Assembly: GCA_964443845.1 (NCBI GenBank)
Contig: CAYUFA010000078.1
Coordinates: 1-10,686, forward strand
Reading direction: 5' to 3'
From: UBA9214 sp964443845
GTDB taxonomy: Bacteria; Pseudomonadota; Gammaproteobacteria; UBA9214
DNA length: 10,686 nucleotides
Shown here: in pieces, positions 6,220-10,686 of the stretch
Position numbering within the stretch: the first letter of the stretch is position 1
Layout: each line of letters opens with the position of its first letter
Program-made: the position numbers and the translations under genes
The notes under the pieces: generated by a model
Database searches by the model: none
What the model was told of the DNA's origin: nothing
What the model saw: only the letters and a program-made list of their open reading frames with translations

Positions 6220-6245
6220 GCGCCGGCCACCGCGGTGGCCGGCGC
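6220..6245 (+). promoter_or_regulatory. Perfect 26-bp palindrome between nifH and nifD
   Basis: The sequence from 6220 to 6245 is its own reverse complement (left arm GCGCCGGCCACCG) and can form a very stable hairpin nine bases after the nifH stop. No T-run follows, so full termination is unlikely. Such structures after nifH are known to stabilise the nifH message or reduce read-through, which would give more Fe protein than MoFe protein. Confidence 0.7.
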
Positions 6246-6281
6246 TACATGAATACGATTGCGTCAATCCGTTTACCCGGT

Positions 6282-6300
6282 GTCCACAGATGGGTGGCGC
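6282..6300 (+). repeat. Leader repeat copy 1, upstream of nifD
   Basis: GTCCACAGATGGGTGGCGC ends 19 bases before the nifD start. It matches the copy before nifK (7863-7881) at 18 of 19 positions. Both contain a small CCAC/GTGG stem with a six-base loop, and the single difference lies in the loop. Confidence 0.7.
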
Positions 6301-6319
6301 CGGAGTGAGGAGAACAGAC

Positions 6320-7804
6320 ATGGCAATACAGTCACGTGAAGACACCGAGGCCCTCATCCAGGAGGTGCTCGAGGTATATCCCGAAAAGGCCAGGAAGGAT
6401 CGCGCCGGGCACCTTGGCGTCAACGACCACGAGGTGGAGCAGTCCAGGAAGTGTATCACCTCCAACCGCAAGTCCCTGCCGGGGGTGATGACCATCCGCG
6501 GCTGCGCCTACGCGGGTTCCAGGGGCGTGGTGTGGGGGCCGATCAAGGACATGATCCACATCTCGCACGGCCCGGTCGGCTGCGGCCAGTACTCGCGCGC
6601 CGGACGCCGCAACTACTACATCGGCGTCACCGGCGTGAATACCTTCGTCACCATGAACTTCACCTCCGATTTCCAGGAGAAGGACATCGTGTTCGGTGGC
6701 GACAAGAAGCTGGACAAGCTGATCGACGAGATCGAGACCCTGTTCCCGATGAACAAGGGCATTTCCATCCAGTCCGAGTGCCCGATCGGCCTGATCGGCG
6801 ATGACATCGAGGCGGTGGCCAGGAAGAAATCGGCGCTGCACCACAAGCCGGTGGTGCCGGTGCGCTGCGAGGGTTTCCGCGGGGTTTCGCAGTCGCTCGG
6901 CCATCACATCGCCAACGACTCGATCCGCGACTGGGTGCTGGGCAAGCGGGACAACGACGACAGCTTCGAGTCCACGCCCTACGACGTCTCCATCATCGGC
7001 GACTACAACATCGGCGGCGACGCCTGGTCCTCGCGCACCCTGCTCGAGGAAATGGGCCTGCGCGTGGTCGCGCAGTGGTCCGGCGACGGCACCCTGTCGG
7101 AGATGGAGCTGACTCCGAAGGTCAGGCTCAACCTGCTGCACTGCTACCGCTCCATGAACTACATCTCGCGCCACATGGAAGAGAAGTACGGGATTCCGTG
7201 GGTCGAGTACAACTTCTTCGGACCGACCAAGATCGCCGAAAGCCTGCGCAAGATCGCGTCTTGCTTCGACGACAGGATCAAGGAAGGCGCCGAGCGCGTG
7301 ATCGAGAAATACCGGGCCGAATACGAGGCGGTGATCGCCAAATACCGCCCGCGCCTGGAAGGCAAGCGCGTCATGCTGTACGTCGGCGGGTTGCGCCCGC
7401 GCCACGTGATCGGCGCCTACGAGGACCTGGGCATGGAAGTGGTCGGCACCGGCTATGAATTCGGTCACAACGACGACTACGACCGCACCATCAAGGAGAT
7501 GGGCAATGCGACCCTGATCTACGACGACGTGACCGGCTACGAGTTCGAGGAATTCGTGAAACGGATCAGGCCCGACCTGATCGGCTCCGGCATCAAGGAG
7601 AAGTACATCTTCCAGAAGATGGGCATCCCGTTCCGGCAGATGCATTCCTGGGATTATTCGGGCCCGTATCACGGATATGACGGCTTCGCCATCTTCGCCC
7701 GTGACATGGACATGACCCTGAACAATCCGTGCTGGAAGAAGCTCCAGGCACCCTGGAAGCAGGATGCCGCCGGGGAGGCCGGGCGGGTGGCCGTCGGCGC
7801 CTGA
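6320..7804 (+). CDS. nifD: Nitrogenase molybdenum-iron protein alpha chain NifD
   Basis: NifD is the alpha subunit of the MoFe protein, which carries the FeMo-cofactor where N2 is reduced. The 494-residue product has the P-cluster ligands Cys62 (RGCAYAG), Cys88 (PVGCGQY) and Cys154 (SECPIGL), and the cofactor ligands Cys275 (LHCYRSMNY) and His442 (MHSWDYSG). Val70, Arg96, Gln191 and His195, which line the substrate site, are also present. These numbers equal those of the Azotobacter vinelandii protein. Together with GGLRPRH and the length, this shows a molybdenum, not vanadium or iron-only, enzyme. The ATG at 6320 is chosen because GAGGAG lies eight to ten bases upstream and MAIQSRED is a normal N-terminus; an in-frame ATG at 6290 lies in the leader repeat. 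nifK follows after 92 bases. Confidence 0.98.
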   Translation: MAIQSREDTEALIQEVLEVYPEKARKDRAGHLGVNDHEVEQSRKCITSNRKSLPGVMTIRGCAYAGSRGVVWGPIKDMIHISHGPVGCGQYSRAGRRNYYIGVTGVNTFVTMNFTSDFQEKDIVFGGDKKLDKLIDEIETLFPMNKGISIQSECPIGLIGDDIEAVARKKSALHHKPVVPVRCEGFRGVSQSLGHHIANDSIRDWVLGKRDNDDSFESTPYDVSIIGDYNIGGDAWSSRTLLEEMGLRVVAQWSGDGTLSEMELTPKVRLNLLHCYRSMNYISRHMEEKYGIPWVEYNFFGPTKIAESLRKIASCFDDRIKEGAERVIEKYRAEYEAVIAKYRPRLEGKRVMLYVGGLRPRHVIGAYEDLGMEVVGTGYEFGHNDDYDRTIKEMGNATLIYDDVTGYEFEEFVKRIRPDLIGSGIKEKYIFQKMGIPFRQMHSWDYSGPYHGYDGFAIFARDMDMTLNNPCWKKLQAPWKQDAAGEAGRVAVGA

Positions 7805-7819
7805 TCGCAGCAGGGCAGA

Positions 7820-7837
7820 CAGGCCGGGACCGGCCTG
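7820..7837 (+). promoter_or_regulatory. Stem-loop between nifD and nifK
   Basis: CAGGCCG-GGAC-CGGCCTG forms a seven-pair GC-rich stem with a four-base loop, 16 bases after the nifD stop. There is no following T-run, so it is more likely an mRNA-stability or processing element than a terminator. Confidence 0.45.
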
Positions 7838-7862
7838 CATCACACGTCAACCGTTAACGTCC

Positions 7863-7881
7863 GTCCACAGATTGGTGGCGC
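7863..7881 (+). repeat. Leader repeat copy 2, upstream of nifK
   Basis: GTCCACAGATTGGTGGCGC ends 15 bases before the nifK start. Similarity to the nifD leader extends on both sides (CGTCAA..CCGTT before, TGAGGAGA after), so about 50 bases of leader look duplicated. Confidence 0.7.
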
Positions 7882-7896
7882 GTTGAGGAGATCATC

Positions 7897-9465
7897 ATGA
7901 GTCAAACCGTAGACAACATCAAACCCAGCTACCCGCTGTTCCGGGACCCGGACTACAGGTCCAACCTGGAGGCCAAGAGGGTGTTCGAGGAACGTCCGCC
8001 CCTGGACAGGATCATGGAGACGTTCGAGTGGACCACCACCGCGGAATACAAGGAGCTGAACTTCCAGCGCGAGGCGCTGACCGTCAACCCCGCCAAGGCC
8101 TGCCAGCCGCTGGGCGCCGTACTGTGCGCGCTCGGTTTCCACAAGACCATGCCCTACGTGCACGGGTCGCAGGGCTGCGTGGCCTATTTCCGCACCTATT
8201 TCAACCGTCACTTCAAGGAGCCGATTGCCTGTGTATCGGATTCCATGACCGAAGATGCCGCGGTGTTCGGCGGTCAGAAGAACATGTATGACGGCCTGGA
8301 AAACTGCAAGGCCATGTACAAGCCGGACATGATCGCGGTGAGCACGACCTGCATGGCGGAGGTGATCGGGGACGACCTCAACGCCTTCATCAGCAACACC
8401 AGGAAGGAAGGCCACATTCCGGACGACTTCCCGGTGCCGTTCGCGCATACCCCGAGCTTCGTGGGTTCCCATACCACCGGCTGGGACAACATGTTCGAGG
8501 GCATCCTGCGCTACTTCACGCTGAATCACATGGACGGCAAGGAAGTCGGCAGCAACGGCAGGATCAACATCGTGCCCGGCTTCGAGACCTACCTGGGCAA
8601 CTTCCGCGTCATCCAGCGCATGCTGAAGGAGATGGGCGTCGACTACACCTTCCTGTCCGATCCCACCGAGGTGCTGGATACACCGGCCGACGGCGAATTC
8701 CGCATGTACGCCGGCGGCACCACCATGGACGAGGTGCGCGACGCCCCCAATGCCATCGACACCCTGCTGCTGCAGCAATGGCAGCTGGTGAAGACCAAGA
8801 AGTTCATCAAGAACACCTGGAAGCAGGAGGCCAGTGCCATCGACATCCCGCTCGGGCTGGAGGCGACCGACAGCTTCCTGATGAAGGTTTCCGCGCTGAC
8901 CGGCAAGCCGATCCCTGAATCGCTGGCGAAGGAGCGCGGCCGCCTGGTCGACATGATGACCGACTCGCACGCCTGGCTGCACGGCAAGAAATTCGGCCTC
9001 TACGGCGATGCCGATTTCGTCATGGGCATGACCCGCTTTCTGCTGGAACTGGGTGCCGAACCCACGCACATCCTCTGCCACCACGCCAACAAGCGCTGGA
9101 AGAAGGCGGTGGAGAATATGCTGGAGGAATCGCCCTACGGGGCCGGCTGCAGCGTGCACATCGGCAAGGACCTGTGGCACTTCCGTTCGCTGATGTTCAC
9201 GGAAAAGCCGGACTTCATGATCGGTAACTCCTACGGCAAGTTCATCCAGCGCGATACCCTGACCAGGGGCAAGGAGTTCGAGGTGCCGCTGATCCGCATC
9301 GGCTTCCCGATCTTCGACCGTCACCACATGCATCGCGACACCACGCTCGGTTACGAGGGCGCCATGTACATGCTGAAGATGCTGGTCAACGCGGTGCTGG
9401 AGCGTCTCGACGAGGAGACGCGCGGCATGGGTACCACCGATTACAACTACGACCTGATCCGCTGA
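7897..9465 (+). CDS. nifK: Nitrogenase molybdenum-iron protein beta chain NifK
   Basis: NifK pairs with NifD in the alpha2-beta2 MoFe protein and holds half of each P-cluster. The 522-residue product is full length. P-cluster ligands are seen at Cys69 (AKACQPLGA), Cys94 (SQGCVAYFR) and Cys152 (STTCMAEVIGDD), with Ser187 (AHTPSFVGS) at the place of the redox-linked serine; numbering is one less than in Azotobacter vinelandii. The N-terminal extension typical of molybdenum NifK (about 60 residues, ending ELNFQREALTVNP) is present. TTGAGGAG ends eight bases before the ATG. The next gene, nifT, is 181 bases away, separated by an inverted-repeat element. Confidence 0.98.
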   Translation: MSQTVDNIKPSYPLFRDPDYRSNLEAKRVFEERPPLDRIMETFEWTTTAEYKELNFQREALTVNPAKACQPLGAVLCALGFHKTMPYVHGSQGCVAYFRTYFNRHFKEPIACVSDSMTEDAAVFGGQKNMYDGLENCKAMYKPDMIAVSTTCMAEVIGDDLNAFISNTRKEGHIPDDFPVPFAHTPSFVGSHTTGWDNMFEGILRYFTLNHMDGKEVGSNGRINIVPGFETYLGNFRVIQRMLKEMGVDYTFLSDPTEVLDTPADGEFRMYAGGTTMDEVRDAPNAIDTLLLQQWQLVKTKKFIKNTWKQEASAIDIPLGLEATDSFLMKVSALTGKPIPESLAKERGRLVDMMTDSHAWLHGKKFGLYGDADFVMGMTRFLLELGAEPTHILCHHANKRWKKAVENMLEESPYGAGCSVHIGKDLWHFRSLMFTEKPDFMIGNSYGKFIQRDTLTRGKEFEVPLIRIGFPIFDRHHMHRDTTLGYEGAMYMLKMLVNAVLERLDEETRGMGTTDYNYDLIR

Positions 9466-9475
9466 GGCCGGCCGG

Positions 9476-9625
9476 GACCGTCATTGCGAGCCAGGCAATC
9501 CGCCAGGCGACCCGGGCGCAGCGCAGGGGTCTCCGGAGATCGCCACGGTCTCCCGCGCAGTCCTCGCGACAGGGATTGCTGTATCCCGCCAGGCCTCGGG
9601 CCGCGCGGTCCCCGCAATGACGGTC
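9476..9625. mobile_element. MITE-like inverted-repeat element between nifK and nifT
   Basis: GACCGTCATTGCG (9476-9488) and CGCAATGACGGTC (9613-9625) are perfect 13-bp inverted repeats bounding 150 bases. A second inverted pair, GCAATCC (9495-9501) and GGATTGC (9573-9579), lies inside, plus a TCTCCGGAGA palindrome at 9530-9539. No ORF of a transposase is inside. Sequences bounded by CGTCATTGCGAG and GCAATGACG recur in many proteobacterial genomes (from memory). The element ends nine bases before the nifT ribosome site. Confidence 0.65.
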
Positions 9626-9646
9626 GTATTGATAGGGAGTGTACCA

Positions 9647-9859
9647 ATGCCGAATGTCATGATCCGGCGCACGGGTGAGGGCAGATTGTCCTTTTACGTG
9701 GCCAAGAAGGACCTGGAGGCCAGCGTCGTATCGGTGCAGACCGATACCGCGGAGCAATGGGGTGGAGAGGTCGAGCTGGACGACGGTTCCCGCTATTACA
9801 TCGATCCGATCAGTCCGCCACCGTCGTTCCCGACCACGCTGCGCTTCAGGAAAGCCTAG
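9647..9859 (+). CDS. nifT: NifT/FixU family protein
   Basis: This 70-residue protein matches NifT from end to end: it begins MPNVMIRRTGEG, continues LSFYVAKKDLEASVVS, has WGGEVELDDGS in the middle and ends with FPTTLRFRKA. NifT genes regularly follow nifK; the protein's function is not established and mutants often fix nitrogen normally. The ATG at 9647 is preceded by AGGGAG seven bases upstream. An in-frame ATG at 9617 lies inside the inverted-repeat element and would add ten residues with no counterpart in the family. The ferredoxin gene follows after 29 bases. Confidence 0.93.
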   Translation: MPNVMIRRTGEGRLSFYVAKKDLEASVVSVQTDTAEQWGGEVELDDGSRYYIDPISPPPSFPTTLRFRKA

Positions 9860-9888
9860 CAACCGAGTTATTTCAGAGGAGTACGAAC

Positions 9889-10089
9889 ATGGCCTTGCAA
9901 ATCGTTATGGAACTGTGCACCGCCTGCGGCGACTGCGAGCCGGTCTGCCCGACCAAGTCCATTACCCCGTACAAGGGCGTCTACCGGATCGACCCGGACA
10001 GCTGTACCGAGTGCGAGGGCGAGTACGACGATCCGCAGTGCGTCAATGCCTGTATGGAGGACGACTGCATCATTCCGATGCCGGCCTGA
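9889..10089 (+). CDS. Nif-associated 2[4Fe-4S] ferredoxin
   Basis: This 66-residue protein is a small soluble two-cluster ferredoxin. The first motif is C10-x2-C13-x2-C16-x3-C20-P. The second is C39-x2-C42-x8-C51-x3-C55, and the long x8 spacing plus an extra Cys60 is the pattern of the Allochromatium-type (Alvin) ferredoxins. By position it probably supplies electrons to nitrogenase or to cofactor assembly; FdxN is the usual name for such proteins in nif clusters, but I do not assign the symbol from sequence alone. AGAGGAG lies seven bases before the ATG. An upstream in-frame ATG at 9757 lies inside nifT and is not the start. It sits between nifT and nifY, 57 bases before the latter. Confidence 0.93.
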   Translation: MALQIVMELCTACGDCEPVCPTKSITPYKGVYRIDPDSCTECEGEYDDPQCVNACMEDDCIIPMPA

Positions 10090-10108
10090 TGGCGGTGATG
10101 CAACGTAC

Positions 10109-10130
10109 GCGGGGACGTTTGCGTCCCCGC
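10109..10130 (+). promoter_or_regulatory. Stem-loop between the ferredoxin gene and nifY
   Basis: GCGGGGACG-TTTG-CGTCCCCGC forms a perfect nine-pair stem with a four-base loop, 19 bases after the ferredoxin stop. No T-run follows. It ends 16 bases before the nifY ATG and may limit read-through or protect the upstream message. Confidence 0.55.
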
Positions 10131-10146
10131 CTGAGCGGGGGCAGGT

Positions 10147-10686
10147 ATGAGTGAATCGACCCTGACACGTGAGCTGGCGTTGCGTATCGGCCTGGCCACG
10201 CGCGAACTGGACAATGTCGATGCGACGCTGTTGCTGAAGGTGCTCGACGAACTCGTCGGGTTGCCGCCGGACAGGGCGAAGCTGTCCGGGCTCAGGCCCG
10301 GACAGCTCAAGGCGGCGGCAGGGGGGGTGCTGGCGGGCCAGAAGCCGCAGGCGCTGAAGGCCGCGTGTGCCGTGCTCCGGGGCGCCCCGGACGAGGCCGT
10401 ACCGCTGCCGGCAACCGAGGCCTATGCCGAAGGCGACATGCCCGGGTCGCTGCGCGTGGCCTGCGCCGCCAGCGGCGCGGAGCAGATCGACGGGCATTTC
10501 GGTTCGTGCCGCTGTTTCCTCATCTACCAGGTATCCGCGGACGAGCTCCGGCTGGTCGACGTGCGCCCGGCGCAGGAACCGGCGGACTGCGAGGACAGGA
10601 ATGAATGGCGCGCCGGACTGATCCGGGACGCCCAGGTGCTGTTCGTGGCATCGATCGGCGGACCCGCCGCTGCCAGGGTGGTGCGT
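10147..10686 (+). CDS. nifY: NifY/NafY-type FeMo-cofactor carrier or chaperone (5' part)
   Basis: The first 180 codons are present and the frame is open to the window edge. Residues about 1-90 form a helical N-terminal domain (TRELALRIGLATREL, then LDELVGLPPDRAKLSGL) like the apo-MoFe-binding domain of NafY/NifY. From about 102 a NifX/NifB-type cofactor-binding domain begins (SLRVACAA), with DGHFGSC at 115-121 whose His117 matches the FeMo-cofactor-binding histidine of NafY, and LFVASIGGPAAARVV at the end. This layout fits NifY/NafY rather than the shorter NifX. Such proteins hold cofactor-free MoFe protein or deliver FeMo-cofactor. The ATG is preceded only by a GGGGGCAGG stretch very close to the start. 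Its place after nifT and the ferredoxin gene supports nifY, but nafY cannot be excluded without the rest. Confidence 0.87.
   Translation, partial: MSESTLTRELALRIGLATRELDNVDATLLLKVLDELVGLPPDRAKLSGLRPGQLKAAAGGVLAGQKPQALKAACAVLRGAPDEAVPLPATEAYAEGDMPGSLRVACAASGAEQIDGHFGSCRCFLIYQVSADELRLVDVRPAQEPADCEDRNEWRAGLIRDAQVLFVASIGGPAAARVVR

Noticed and set aside
6332..7843. 503-codon - strand frame opposite nifD, and a 497-codon one opposite nifK (7840-9333)
   Set aside because: Both are antisense frames kept open by GC-biased third positions of nifD and nifK, and their translations are low-complexity His/Val/Asp-rich.
1..10686. CRISPR array, tRNA or rRNA genes
   Set aside because: No regularly spaced direct repeats and no tRNA- or rRNA-like sequence were seen anywhere in the window.

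Overview
The window is the start of a molybdenum-nitrogenase (nif) gene cluster from a GC-rich proteobacterium. Gene order, the style of the promoters and the REP and CGTCATTGCGAG-type repeats suggest a gammaproteobacterium, perhaps of the Chromatiales/Ectothiorhodospiraceae kind; that placement is inference, because no rRNA or other marker gene is present.

The right half, on the + strand, holds nifH, nifD, nifK, nifT, a small 2[4Fe-4S] ferredoxin gene and the first 180 codons of nifY/nafY, which runs off the window. NifHDK are the catalytic proteins, the ferredoxin is a likely electron carrier, and NifY/NafY proteins act on FeMo-cofactor insertion. The cluster is driven by a near-perfect sigma-54 (-24/-12) promoter at 5256-5271 with a perfect NifA site (TGT-N10-ACA) at 5142-5157. 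All metal-cluster ligands of NifD and NifK are intact. nifH contains a 10-N assembly gap that is too short by about seven codons. The gaps nifH-nifD, nifD-nifK and ferredoxin-nifY each hold a stem-loop, nifD and nifK share a copied leader segment, and a 150-bp inverted-repeat element sits between nifK and nifT.

The left half, on the - strand, holds a SIR2-like gene divergent from nifH, then a possible 40-codon small ORF overlapping a dynamin-family GTPase gene, then enolase with its own sigma-70-like promoter and a terminator hairpin. The far left edge (1-240) has a short unrecognised open frame of different base composition.

The most notable point is that the SIR2-like gene has its own NifA site (4824-4839) and sigma-54 promoter (4756-4771, - strand). 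It would therefore be co-induced with nitrogenase, and it occupies the divergent position that draT/draG take in some other diazotrophs. Its SIR2-type catalytic histidine appears to be replaced by methionine. A REP-like pair lies between the two divergent promoter regions. No fully new system can be demonstrated from sequence alone; this gene is the best candidate.
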